Counted from the first letter of the stretch, positions 16,140 to 28,197 are shown. The stretch is 64,000 nucleotides of DNA from Omphiscola glabra (GCA_964017045.1 OZ024804.1:27940348-28004347); one strand, 5' to 3'. A program made the numbers and translations. Notes: a model not told the origin generated them from the sequence alone.

Positions 16140-18994
16140 GTCACGCCCAACACTTATGTCACGCCCAACACTTATGTCACGCCCAACACTTATGTGAAGT
16201 CCAACACTTATGTGAAGCCCAACACTTATGTCACACCCAACACTTATTTCACGTCCAACACTTATGTCACACCCAACACTTATGTCACACCCAACACTTA
16301 TGTCACACCCAACACTTATGTCACACCCAACACTTATGTCACACCCAACACTTATGTCACACCCAACACTTATGTCACACCCAACACTTATGTCACACCC
16401 AACACTTATGTCAAACCCAACACTTATGTCACACCCAACACTTATGTCACACCCAACACTTATGTCACACCCAACACTTATGTGAAGCCCAACACTTATG
16501 TCATGCCCAACACTTATGTCACACCCAACACTTATGTCACGCCCAACACTTATGTCACACCCAACACTTATGTCACACCCAACACTTATGTCACACCCAA
16601 CACTTATGTGAAGCCCAACACTTATGTCACACCCAACACTTATGTCACACCCAACACTTATGTCATGCCCAACACTTATGTCACACCCAACACTTATGTC
16701 ATGCCCAACACTTATGTCACACCCAACACTTATGTCACACCCAACACTCATGTCACACCCAACACTTATGTGACACCCAACACTTATGTCACACCCAACA
16801 CTTATGTAAAGCCCAACACTTATGTCACACCCAACACTTATGTGAAGCCCAACACTTATGTCACGCCCAACACTCATGTCACGCCCAACACTTATGTCAC
16901 ACCCAACACTTATGTCACACCCAACACTTATGTGAAGCCCAACACTTATGTCACGCCCAACACTTATGTCACGCCCAACACTTATGTCACACCCAACACT
17001 TATGTCACACCCAACACTTATGTCACACCCAACACTTATGTCACACCCAACACTTATGTCACGCCCAACACTTATGTCACGCCCAACACTTAGGTCACGC
17101 CCAACACTTATGTCACGCCCAACACTTATGTGAAGCCCAACACTTATGTCACACCCAACACTTATGTGAAGCCCAACACTTATGTCACGCCCAACACTTA
17201 TGTGAAGCCCAACACTTATGTCACACCCAACACTTATGTCACACCCAACACTTATGTGAAGCCCAACACTTATGTCACACCCAACACTTATGTCACACCC
17301 AACACTTATGTCACACCCAACACTTATGTCACACCCAACACTTATGTCACACCCAAAACTTATGTCACACCCAACACTTATGTCACACCCAACACTTATG
17401 TCACACCCAACACTTATGTCACACTTAACACTTATGTCACGCCCAACACTTATGTGAAGCCCAACACTTATGTAACGCCCAACACTTATGTCACGCCCAA
17501 CACTTATGTCACACCCAACACTTATGTGAAGCCCAACACTTATGTCACGCCCAACACTTATGTGAAGCCCAACACTTATGTCACGCCCAACACTTATGTC
17601 ACACCCAACAATTATGTGAAGCCCAACACTTATGTCACGCCCAACACTTATGTCACGCTTAACACTTATGTCACGCCCAACACTTATGTCACACCCAACA
17701 CTTATGTCACGACCAACACTTAGGTCACGCCCAACACTTATGTCACGCCCAACACTTATGTCACGCCCAACACTTATGTGAAGTCCAACACTTATGTGAA
17801 GCCCAACACTTATGTCACACCCAACACTTATTTCACGTCCAACACTTATGTCACACCCAACACTTATGTCACACCCAACACTTATGTCACACCCAACACT
17901 TATGTCACACCCAACACTTATGTCACACCCAACACTTATGTCACACCCAACACTTATGTCACACCCAACACTTATGTCACACCCAACACTTATGTCAAAC
18001 CCAACACTTATGTCACACCCAACACTTATGTCACACCCAACACTTATGTCACACCCAACACTTATGTGAAGCCCAACACTTATGTCATGCCCAACACTTA
18101 TGTCACACCCAACACTTATGTCACGCCCAACACTTATGTCACACCCAACACTTATGTCACACCCAACACTTATGTCACACCCAACACTTATGTGAAGCCC
18201 AACACTTATGTCACACCCAACACTTATGTCACACCCAACACTTATGTCATGCCCAACACTTATGTCACACCCAACACTTATGTCATGCCCAACACTTATG
18301 TCACACCCAACACTTATGTCACACCCAACACTCATGTCACACCCAACACTTATGTGACACCCAACACTTATGTCACACCCAACACTTATGTAAAGCCCAA
18401 CACTTATGTCACACCCAACACTTATGTGAAGCCCAACACTTATGTCACGCCCAACACTCATGTCACGCCCAACACTTATGTCACACCCAACACTTATGTC
18501 ACACCCAACACTTATGTGAAGCCCAACACTTATGTCACGCCCAACACTTATGTCACGCCCAACACTTATGTCACACCCAACACTTATGTCACACCCAACA
18601 CTTATGTCACACCCAACACTTATGTCACACCCAACACTTATGTCACGCCCAACACTTATGTCACGCCCAACACTTAGGTCACGCCCAACACTTATGTCAC
18701 GCCCAACACTTATGTGAAGCCCAACACTTATGTCACACCCAACACTTATGTGAAGCCCAACACTTATGTCACGCCCAACACTTATGTGAAGCCCAACACT
18801 TATGTCACACCCAACACTTATGTCACACCCAACACTTATGTGAAGCCCAACACTTATGTCACACCCAACACTTATGTAACACCCAACACTTATGTCACAC
18901 CCAACACTTATGTCACACCCAACACTTATGTCACACCCAAAACTTATGTCACACCCAACACTTATGTCACACCCAACACTTATGTCACACCCAA
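16140..18994. repeat. Higher-order duplication in the satellite, offset 1,584 bp
   Basis: Bases 16,140-17,410 and 17,724-18,994 carry the same variant order at an offset of 1,584 bp (88 units). The 299-codon stretches at 16,194-17,093 and 17,778-18,677 translate identically. A single tgtcac to tgtaac change near 18,877 is among the few differences. Both copies carry the rare tatttcacgtcc marker (near 16,246 and 17,830), which also occurs near 46 and 11,402. Confidence 0.87.
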
Positions 18995-19271
18995 CACTTA
19001 TGTCACACCCAACACTTATGTCACACCCAACACTTATGTCACACCCAACACTTATGTCACACCCAACACTTATGTCACACTTAACACTTATGTCACACCC
19101 AACACTTATGTGAAGCCCAACACTTATGTCACGCCCAACACTTATGTCACGCCCAACACTTATGTCACACCCAACACTTATGTCACACCCAACACTTATG
19201 TCACACGCAACACTTATGTCACACCCAACACTTATGTCACGCCCAACACTTATGTCACGCCGAACACTTAG

Positions 19272-22200
19272 GTCACGCCCAACACTTATGTCACGCCCAA
19301 CACTTATGTGAAGCCCAACACTTATGTCACACCCAACACTTATGTGAAGCCCACCACTTATGTGAAGCCCAACACTTATGTGAAGCCCAACACTTATGTG
19401 AAGCCCAACACTTATGTCACACCCAACACTTATGTGAAGCCCAACACTTATGTGAAGCCCAACACTTATGTCACACCCAACACTTATGTGAAGCCCAACA
19501 CTTATGTGAAGCCCAACACTTATGTCACGCCCAACACTTATGTGAAGCCCAACACTTATGTCACACCCAACACTTATGTCACACCCAACACTTATGTGAA
19601 GCCCAACACTTATGTCACACCCAACACTTATGTCACACCCAACACTTATGTCACACCCAACACTTATGTCACACCCAACACTTATGTCACACCCAACACT
19701 TATGTCACACCCAACACTTATGTCACACCCAACACTTATGTCACACCCAACACTTATGTCACACCCAACACTTATGTCACACCCAACACTTATGTCACAC
19801 CCAACACTTATGTCACACCCAACACTTATGTCACACCCAACACTTATGTCACACCCAACACTTATGTCACACCCAACACTTATGTCACACCCAACACTTA
19901 TGTCACACCCAACACTTATGTCACACCCAACACTTATGTCACGCCCAACACTTATGTGAAGCCCAACACTTATGTCACGCCCAACACTTATGTCACACCC
20001 AACACTTATGTCACACCCAACACTTATGTCACACCCAACACTTATGTCACGCCCAACACTTATGTGAAGCCCAACACTTATGTCACACCCAACACTTATG
20101 TCACGCCCAACACTTATGTGAAGCCCAACACTTATGTCACACCCAACACTTATGTCACACCCAACACTTATGTCACACCCAACACTTATGTCACACCCAA
20201 CACTTATGTCACACCCAACACTTATGTCACACCCAACACTTATGTCACACCCAACACTTATGTCACGCCCAACACTTATGTGAAGCCCAACACTTATGTC
20301 ACACCCAACACTTATGTCACACCCAACACTTATGTCACACCCAACACTTATGTCACACCCAACACTTATGTCACGCCCAACACTTATGTCACACCCAACA
20401 CTTATGTGAAGCCCAACACTTATGTGAAGCCCAACACTTATGTCACACCCAACACTTATGTCACACCCAACACTTATGTCACGCCAAACACTTATGTCAC
20501 ACACAACACTTATGTCACACCCAACACTTATGTCACACCCAACACTTATGTCACACCCAACACTTATGTCACACCCAACACTTATGTCACACCCAACACT
20601 TATGTCACACCCAACACTTATGTCACACCCAACACTTATGTCACACCCAACACTTATGTCACACCCAACACTTATGTCACGCCCAACACTTATGTCACAC
20701 CCAACACTTATGTCACACCCAACACTTATGTCACACCCAACACTTATGTCACACCCAACACTTATGTCACACCCAACACTTATGTCACACCCAACACTTA
20801 TGTGACACCCAACACTTATGTCACGCCCAACACTTATGTGAAGCCCAACACTTATGTGACACCCAACACTTATGTCACGCCCAACACTTATGTGAAGCCC
20901 AACACTTATGTCACGCCCAACACTTATGTCACACCCAACACTTATGTCACACCCAACACTTATGTCACACCCAACACTTATGTCACACCCAACACTTATG
21001 TCACGCCCAACACTTATGTGAAGCCCAACACTTATGTCACACCCAACACTTATGTCACGCCCAACACTTATGTGAAGCCCAACACTTATGTCACACCCAA
21101 CAGTTATGTCACACCCAACACTTATGTCACACCCAACACTTATGTCACACCCAACACTTATGTCACACCCAACACTTATGTCACACCCAACACTTATGTG
21201 AAGCCCAACACTTATGTCACACCCAACACTTATGTCACACCCAACACTTATGTCACACCCAACACTTATGTCACACCCAACACTTATGTCACACCCAACA
21301 CTTATGTGAAGCCCAACACTTATGTCACACCCAACACTTATGTCACACCCAACACTTATGTCACACCCAGCACTTATGTGAAGCCCAACACTTATGTCAC
21401 ACCCAACACTTATGTCACACCCAACACTTATGTCACACCCAACACTTATGTCACACCCAACACTTATGTCACACCCAACACTTATGTCACACCCAACACT
21501 TATGTCACACCCAACACTTATGTCACACCCAACACTTATGTCACACCCAACACTTATGTCACACCCAACACTTATGTCACACCCAACACTTATTTGAAGC
21601 CCAACACTTATGTCACACCCAACACTTATGTCACACCCAACACTTATGTCACACCCAACACTTATGTGACACCCAACACTTATGTCACACCCAACACTTA
21701 TGTCACACCCAACACTTATGTCACACCCAACACTTATGTCACACCCAACACTTATGTGAAGCCCAACACTTATGTCACACCCAACACTTATGTGAAGCCC
21801 AACACTTATGTCACACCCAACACTTATGTCACACCCAACACTTATGTGAAGCCCAACACTTATGTCACACCCAACACTTATGTCACACCCAACACTTATG
21901 TCACACCCAACACTTATGTCACACCCAACACTTATGTCACACCCAACACTTATGTCACACCCAACACTTATGTCACACCCAACACTTATGTCACACCCAA
22001 CACTTATGTCACACCCAACACTTATGTCACACCCAACACTTATTTGAAGCCCAACACTTATGTCACACCCAACACTTATGTCACACCCAACACTTATGTC
22101 ACACCCAACACTTATGTCACACCCAACACTTATGTGAAGCCCAACACTTATGTCACACCCAACACTTATGTCACACCCAACACTTATGTCACACCCAACA

Positions 22201-24278
22201 CTTATGTGAAGCCCAACACTTATGTCACACCCAACACTTATGTGAAGCCCAACACTTATGTGAAGCCCAACACTTATGTCACACCCAACACTTATGTGAA
22301 GCCCAACACTTATGTCACACCCAACACTTATGTGAAGCCCAACACTTATGTCACACCCAACACTTATGTGAAGCCCAACACTTATGTGAAGCCCAACACT
22401 TATGTCACACCCAACACTTATGTCACACCCAACACTTATGTGAAGCCCAACACTTATGTCACACCCAACACTTATGTGAAGCCCAACACTTATGTCACAC
22501 CCAACACTTATGTCACACCCAACACTTATGTGAAGCCCAACACTTATGTCACACCCAACACTTATGTGAAGCCCAACACTTATGTCACACCCAACACTTA
22601 TGTGAAGCCCAACACTTATGTCACACCCAACACTTATGTCACACCCAACACTTATGTCACACCCAACACTTATGTGAAGCCCAACACTTATGTCACACCC
22701 AACACTTATGTCACACCCAACACTTATGTCACACCCAACACTTATGTCACACCCAACACTTATGTCACACCCAACACTTATGTCACACCCAACACTTATG
22801 TCACACCCAACACTTATGTCACACCCAACCATTATGTCACACCCAACACTTATGTCACACCCAACACTTATGTCACACCCAACACTTATTTGAAGCCCAA
22901 CACTTATGTCACACCCAACACTTATGTCACACCCAACACTTATGTCACACCCAACACTTATGTCACACCCAACACTTATGTGAAGCCCAACACTTATGTG
23001 AAGCCCAACACTTATGTGAAGCCCAACACTTATGTGAAGCCCAACACTTATGTGAAGCCCAACACTTATGTGAAGCCCAACACTTATGTGAAGCCCAACA
23101 CTTATGTGAAGCCCAACACTTATGTGAAGCCCAACACTTATGTCACACCCAACACTTATGTCACACCCAACACTTATGTGAAGCCCAACACTTATGTCAC
23201 ACCCAACACTTATGTGAAGCCCAACACTTATGTCACGCCCAACACTTATGTCACACCCAACACTTATGTCACACCCAACACTTATGTCACACCCAACACT
23301 TATGTCACACCCAACACTTATGTCACACCCAACACTTATGTCACACCCAACACTTATGTCACACCCAACACTTATGTCACACCCAACACTTATGTCACAC
23401 CCAACACTTATGTCACACCCAACACTTATGTCACACCCAACACTTATGTCACACCCAACACTTATGTCACACCCAACACTTATGTCACACCCAACACTTA
23501 TGTCACACCCAACACTTATGTCACACCCAACACTTATGTCACACCCAACACTTATGTCACACCCAACACTTATTTGAAGCCCAACACTTATGTCACACCC
23601 AACACTTATGTCACACCCAACACTTATGTCACACCCAACACTTATGTGACACCCAACACTTATGTCACGCCCAACACTTATGTGAAGCCCAACACTTATG
23701 TCACGCCCAACACTTATGTCACACCCAACACTTATGTCACACCCAACACTTATGTCACACCCAACACTTATGTCACACCCAACACTTATGTCACACCCAA
23801 CACTTATGTGAAGCCCAACACTTATGTCACACCCAACACTTATGTCACACCCAACACTTATGTCACGCCCAACACTTATGTCACGCCCAACACTTATGTC
23901 ACACCCAACACTTATGTCACACCCAACACTTATGTCACACCCAACACTTATGTCACACCCAACACTTATGTGAAGCCCAACACTTATGTCACACCCAACA
24001 CTTATGTCACACCCAACACTTATGTCACACCCAACACTTATGTCATACCCAACACTTATGTCACACCCAACACTTATGTCACACCCAACACTTATGTCAC
24101 ACCCAACACTTATGTCATACCCAACACTTATGTCACACCCAACACTTATGTCACACCCAACACTTATGTCACACCCAACACTTATGTCACACCCAACACT
24201 TATGTCACGCCCAACACATATTTGACGGCAGACACTTGTGTGACGCCTAAAACTTATGTGATACACAGCACAATATGA
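19272..24278. repeat. Satellite subdomain lacking the TAG variant
   Basis: From 19,272 to the end of the array there is no cttaggtc unit, although 16 such units lie between 1 and 19,271. This subdomain instead carries its own marker, tatttgaagccc, near 21,590, 22,040, 22,887 and 23,572. The plus-strand frame is consequently open for 1,656 codons (19,308-24,278). The difference marks an independently homogenised part of the array. The last units near 24,220-24,278 are degenerate, as expected at an array edge. Confidence 0.8.
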
Positions 24279-24338
24279 GTGCTGACATCAAACAAATATC
24301 TCCCCCTCCATTCCACACCCTTTTATGTCAAAGATTAC

Positions 24339-24517
24339 CATGGAGTAATGGGTTCTGTCCTCACTTGTGTGCGACAGGTCAATGACGTGAGAGTAAAACT
24401 TCCAGTAGTACACGGCGTCTAGGACGCTCTGGTCAAACGAAGCTTTACAGCGAAGGACGGCTGTTTCGTTCTGGTTTATGGTCTGATGGGACGGAACTTC
24501 AGTGAAAACTGTTTGCT
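24339..24517 (-). CDS. Cont: Contactin exon 16: first half of Ig6
   Basis: After acceptor tgactttcag the split codon gives Glu, then QTVFTEVPSHQTINQNET, AVLRCKASFDQSVLDAVYYW and KFYSHVIDLSHTSEDRTHYS. The YYWKFxxHVIDL segment is the contactin Ig6 signature, with LRC as first cysteine and a shifted tryptophan. It ends in phase 0 after Met at donor GTAATC (24,333-24,338). The next exon must lie beyond the satellite, more than 24.3 kb away. Confidence 0.93.
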
Positions 24518-24576
24518 CTGAAAGTCACATATGTTATCACTTGGTTAACAAAAGAATCTGATGTGATAATACAAAT

Positions 24577-24834
24577 CGTATCCGGAAATTTGTTTGAAAG
24601 AAATTTCGTCGACGGAAAATTGATCGACGGAAGTTTGATCGAACGGAAATTTTGCGTCAAATTTCTTTTTTGAACGCATTATTTTGTTTTACTATATAGT
24701 ATAGTGCGTTCAAAAAGAAATTTGAGGAAAATTTGATCGTGTGAACTGTATAAAAATTCGACCAAACTTCATTAAACTTCCGTTCGATCTAACTTTCGCT
24801 GATCAATTTTCCATCAACGAAATTTCCGGTAACC
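24577..24834. mobile_element. 258-bp palindromic MITE with 9-bp target duplication (Mutator-like)
   Basis: The two halves are imperfect inverted copies: the left end tatccggaaattt and the right end aaatttccggtaac match as reverse complements, as do the inner gtcgacggaaaattgatc and gatcaattttccatcaac and the central ttgaacgca and tgcgttcaa. The element is flanked by a perfect 9-bp duplication, aatacaaat (24,568-24,576 and 24,835-24,843). Nine-base duplications are usual for Mutator-like transposons. It lacks coding capacity and lies in intron 15. Confidence 0.8.
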
Positions 24835-24929
24835 AATACAAATTAAAATATACCAGGGCTTAACGAGGTGCAGGTGGGTCCAAAAAAAAAAAAAAGAGTT
24901 GACTTCTAATTTTTTTATAATAGGTGCTG

Positions 24930-25105
24930 GCCTTTAAACAATAAGCCTACCGACAGTCCTTTAATCTCCCTGCCTGCCTTTAAAAAATAGTCCTATATGA
25001 CAGTCCTCCATCCTGGCTTCAGGCCTTTAAACAATAGGCCTAAAGACAGGCCTACACCCTACCTGCCAGCCTTTAAACAATAGTCCTACAGACAGTCCTA
25101 CACCA
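24930..25105. repeat. 46-bp minisatellite, 4 copies
   Basis: The phrase gcctttaaacaata recurs at about 24,930, 24,976, 25,023 and 25,069, each followed by gcctac or tcctac and gacagtcct. Located in intron 15. Confidence 0.8.
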
Positions 25106-25437
25106 AGCCCGTAGCTCTTTATTGGTTAGTATAATCATTGCCCCCCACTAAAGGAAAACAAAAATCAAACTATTTACTGGAGTTCCACCGTCACACATAA
25201 GGCTCACTGCGTGACATCCTTTTTTTTCCATTTCAGTGCCATTAATATAAAAAGTTGGGAGAGTGAATGGGGGGGGGGGGGCGCGGCGAGAGCGGCTTTG
25301 AAGAGGAAGCATAACTAAAATATATAAGAGAAGATATTGTGATCAAATCAATTTGTTCAATGTACACTTTATTATTTTTAATTTTTTAAGTAAACAAAAC
25401 CCACGTAACATTCGACAGCTTTATAATGGGGCTGTAA

Positions 25438-25572
25438 TGAAGGGGGTGGCGTTGTAACTTCAATGCTGTAAGAAGGGGGTGGCATTGTAACTTCAATGCT
25501 GTAAGAAGGGGGTGGCATTGTAACTTCAATGCTGTAAGAAGGGGGTGGCATTGTAACTTCAATGCTGTAAGA
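25438..25572. repeat. 33-bp minisatellite, 4 copies
   Basis: Units share gggggtggcattgtaacttc then aatgctgtaagaa. The minus-strand translation SIEVTMPPPSY is an artefact of the 33-bp period in intron 15. Confidence 0.85.
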
Positions 25573-25852
25573 AGGGGAGATGTGGTGACAAGGTTGTAAG
25601 GAAGGGACGGGGCTGTAGAAAAGATGTAAGGAGGGGACAGTGTTTGCCTTAGCTGACAAGACTACAACCGTAACGCGTCCACAGACCGCTGATCAGGGTT
25701 GACTTATAATGTCTTTAAAAATACCGGCTGTTGAATGAAGGACGCACATTTTAGGGACAGTTTGACACATTTAAAATTAATGTCAAAATAGTTCTTAAAG
25801 CGCTTGCAATTTTATGAAACAATTACTTTGGTGAACTGAATGTGTCACACAC

Positions 25853-26116
25853 CTTGCACGCTCAACAGGCATGTCGCCCGCGCCTCGCCCAGCACATTGC
25901 TCGCCACACATGTGTAGTTGCCGGAGTCAGCAATCGTTAGGCTGGAAAGTTGTAGGGCGCCGCCGGGTAGGACGCTGCCCACTTCCACGCCATTTTTCAA
26001 CCACGTGATCTGTGCGCTTGGTGCAGCCTGGGGTTGACAGGAAATGGTGATGTTGCCTCCCTTCGATGCCAACTTTGACCTCTCCACGGGACTTCCGGTA
26101 AAGGTTGGCGCGAAGT
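25853..26116 (-). CDS. Cont: Contactin exon 15: complete Ig5
   Basis: The only Ig domain encoded by one exon here. After acceptor aaatcacacag the split codon gives Tyr, then FAPTFTGSPVERSKLASKGG, NITISCQPQAAPSAQITWLK and NGVEVGSVLPGGALQ. It finishes with LTIADSGNYTCVASNVLG and ARATCLLSVQ. The framework cysteines and tryptophan are present; an extra cysteine (ATC) lies near the end. N-glycosylation motifs NIT and NYT are visible. It ends one base into a codon at donor GTGTGT. Confidence 0.95.
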
Positions 26117-26462
26117 CTGTGTGATTTAGTAAGAGAAATAAAGAGTTGAATTTAAAATGTATCTTTGTGCCCACCCCCCCCCCCTTTTTTTTCTAAAGAA
26201 AGGAATCTGTGAATAATCTCCCACATTGTAAAAAATGTCTTTTTGTTGCCCCCTCACACTGTTATCCCAAGTTTTTAAAAGATGTCTTTTGTGGCACCCC
26301 ATACACACACGCATTGTTACCCCAAGTTTGTTTAAAATGTCTTTTTGTTTCACACGATCCAATTTTCCTTCAAGCATTTGATGCAATTCGTTTATGAAGC
26401 CTTGTCACAACTTTCAAATTACTATTAGATCAAATTCCCCAAAAAAAGGAACCACGCACAAA

Positions 26463-26515
26463 ATAGTGCGTTCATACAACAATTTGACGCGAAATTTGAT
26501 CGTGTGAACTGACGC
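26463..26515. mobile_element. Fragment related to the 258-bp MITE
   Basis: Contains agtgcgttca followed by aaatttgatcgtgtgaactg, both also in the right half of the MITE at 24,577-24,834 (near 24,703-24,750). It is a partial, diverged copy in intron 14 with no clear ends, so the family is present more than once in this gene. Confidence 0.6.
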
Positions 26516-26853
26516 CAAGTGGTTGACCAAATAATAACTCGTAAAATTGGAAAAGTGCAACAGTCTCAAAGGAGCTGGGATATTTATCGGCTGAGCAGAA
26601 TTGACCGAAATGTTACAACAGACCTGAGAAAATGGAACACACAGTAGAACAAAACTGAATCCATTCAAAGATGTTGATACATCCTTTCCTTCTTATGTGT
26701 ACAATCGAATCACATGTGCTCTTTAAATATTTAAATTACCAAAAACAGACCGAAATTTTGAAAACACTGACACACCCGTTCACACACACATACACAAACA
26801 CATTTATGCTTTGATCGCACAAACCTACTGAATTCTATGACACACCGACTCAC

Positions 26854-26974
26854 AGAGTGCCCTAAGTTGCGCTGCTGTCCTGGCAAGACCCATGACGTTG
26901 TTAGCCTCACACTCGTACATCCCATCGTGACGCCCAGGCTCCACCCTGTCAATAACCAGCATGTTCCTTTGGAC
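26854..26974 (-). CDS. Cont: Contactin exon 14: second half of Ig4
   Basis: After acceptor tcatatctgcag it reads VQRNMLVIDRVEPGRH, DGMYECEANNVMGLAR and TAAQLRAL. DGMYECEANN holds the second Ig4 cysteine. It ends one base into a codon at donor GTGAGT (26,848-26,853). The acceptor region is repeated about 25 times in the upstream intron as a 24-bp minisatellite. Confidence 0.94.
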
Positions 26975-26984
26975 CTGCAGATAT

Positions 26985-27600
26985 GACAGCATGAGTACTT
27001 AGAAATATGACAACATGAGTACTTACAGAAATGACAGCATGAGTACTTAGAAATATGACAACATGAGTACTTAGAAATATGACTATACTTACAGAAATGA
27101 CAGCATGAGTACTTATAAATATGACAACATGAGTACTTACAGAAATGACAGCACGAGTACTTAGAAATATGACAACATGAGTACTTAGAAATATGACTAT
27201 ACTTACAGAAATGACAGCATGAGTACTTAGAAATATGACAACATGAGTACTTACAGAAATGACAGCATGAGTACTTACATATACAACAACATGAGTGATT
27301 AGAAATATGGCAACATGAGTACTTTGAAATATGACTATACTTACAGAAATGACAGCATGAGTACTTAGAAATATGGCAACATGAGTACTTAGAAATATGA
27401 CAACATGAGTACTTACAGAAATGACAGCATGAGTACTTAGAAATATGGCAACATGAGTACTTACAGATATGACAACATGAGTGCTTACAGATACGACAGT
27501 ATGAGTACTTACATATATGGCAACATGTGTTCTTACATATATGCCAACATGAGTACTTAAAGATATGACAACATGAGTACTTACATATACAGCAACATGA
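26985..27600. repeat. 24-bp minisatellite copying the exon 14 acceptor region
   Basis: About 25 units. Minus-strand unit form: catgctgtcatttctgtaag; the true acceptor context is tcatgctgtcatatctgcag. The array lies in intron 13 directly upstream of exon 14 in gene orientation, so the last unit is the functional 3' splice site region. Variants end in tttctaag. Confidence 0.88.
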
Positions 27601-27704
27601 GTACGTTGTTTGAAATGTTTGATTTTGTGTTTCAGGAAGTTAGGAACAAAGTTCACGGTTTATAATGATAAATGCTCCATCACTTTCAATAGCCACATGT
27701 ATAG

Positions 27705-27835
27705 CCTCCGTATAAACATATCAATGTATCCATATAAACATATCAATGTATCCATATAAACATATCAATGTCTCCATATAAACTTATCAATGTCTCCGTA
27801 TAAACATATATGTCTCTATATAAACGTATCAATCT
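27705..27835. repeat. 22-bp minisatellite, about 6 copies
   Basis: Units with ccatataaacatatcaatgt, in intron 13, unrelated to the neighbouring 24-bp array. Confidence 0.8.
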
Positions 27836-28048
27836 CTTGATACGAATGTTTCAATACTTGGCTCCTGACGGTTCTTGTTGTTTAGTTAACTGAGTTTTAT
27901 CACAATCGCATGAATGACATTTCATACAAAGTTAAGCAACAAATGACACACCGATGCTGACATAAGGCAAGTTGCGGAGTGACATCTTGAAAACCCGATA
28001 CTTGGAGTAGGTGTAAAATAATACATTTTACTCCAACAAATCGCATAC

Positions 28049-28197
28049 CTTAATGCCTTCCTCAGACATAAGGATCCGGCCATTTTTATACCAGGTGTAT
28101 GTAGGTTTGGGGACACCAATGGCGGCGCACGTCCAGGTCAAGGTCGCTCCTGCATCCACGTGCTGATTCTGTAAAGGGAAAGGAAAGCTGGGCGGGG
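28049..28197 (-). CDS. Cont: Contactin exon 13: first half of Ig4
   Basis: After a T-rich acceptor (ttttttttag) the split codon gives Ser, then PPSFPFPLQNQHVDAG, ATLTWTCAAIGVPKPTY and TWYKNGRILMSEEGIK. LTWTC with TWYKNG is diagnostic of contactin Ig4. It ends in phase 0 at donor GTATGC. Confidence 0.94.

Larger units (their letters stand above)
1..24278. repeat. 18-bp satellite array, over 24 kb, inside a contactin intron
   Basis: About 1,350 head-to-tail copies of an 18-bp unit, cccaacacttatgtcaca, run from the left edge to about 24,225; a few decayed units follow to 24,278. The commonest variants replace tcacac by tcacgc, tgaagc, tcatgc or tcaaac. Rarer markers (tatttcacgtcc, tatgctaagccc, cttaggtcac, tatttgaagccc) recur at fixed spacings, which shows that blocks of many units were copied together. 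The unit keeps its 18-bp register throughout: all long plus-strand frames begin at positions divisible by three. The array lies about 60 bp downstream, in gene orientation, of the donor of contactin exon 16, so it is intronic and its true length is unknown because it runs off the window. Changes fall on all codon positions alike, which argues against protein coding. Confidence 0.97.
1..24287 (-). other. Stop-free minus-strand frame across the satellite (probably not a gene)
   Basis: On the contactin strand the frame TGT GAC ATA AGT GTT GGG (CDISVG, with LHISVG and RDISVG variants) has no stop codon from 24,287 to the left edge, more than 8,090 codons. It is the same frame in which exon 16 ends; one TGA at 24,288-24,290 separates them. 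I checked this through the complementary plus-strand codons: every Leu codon there is CTT, CTC or TTG and every Ser codon TCC, AGC or AGT, so none of the three that would be minus-strand stops occurs. An 18-bp unit makes long open frames easy, so coding is unlikely. Confidence 0.6.

Noticed and set aside
19308..24278. A 1,656-codon PNTYVT repeat protein on the plus strand
   Set aside because: The array is intronic to a minus-strand gene, the same frame is broken by 16 TAG codons further left, substitutions show no codon-position bias and the open frame follows from an 18-bp unit.
1..24278. CRISPR array
   Set aside because: There are no unique spacers; the 18-bp units are directly adjacent and the context is a eukaryotic intron.
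25265..25282. Long G runs (also near 31,840, 37,277, 48,730, 60,690 and 63,735) as G-quadruplex regulators
   Set aside because: They are single homopolymer runs associated with repeats; no conserved position or promoter context supports a role.
25378..25659. Pro/Ser repeat protein (SIEVTMPPPSY) on the minus strand
   Set aside because: It is a 33-bp minisatellite in intron 15 without splice-site support.
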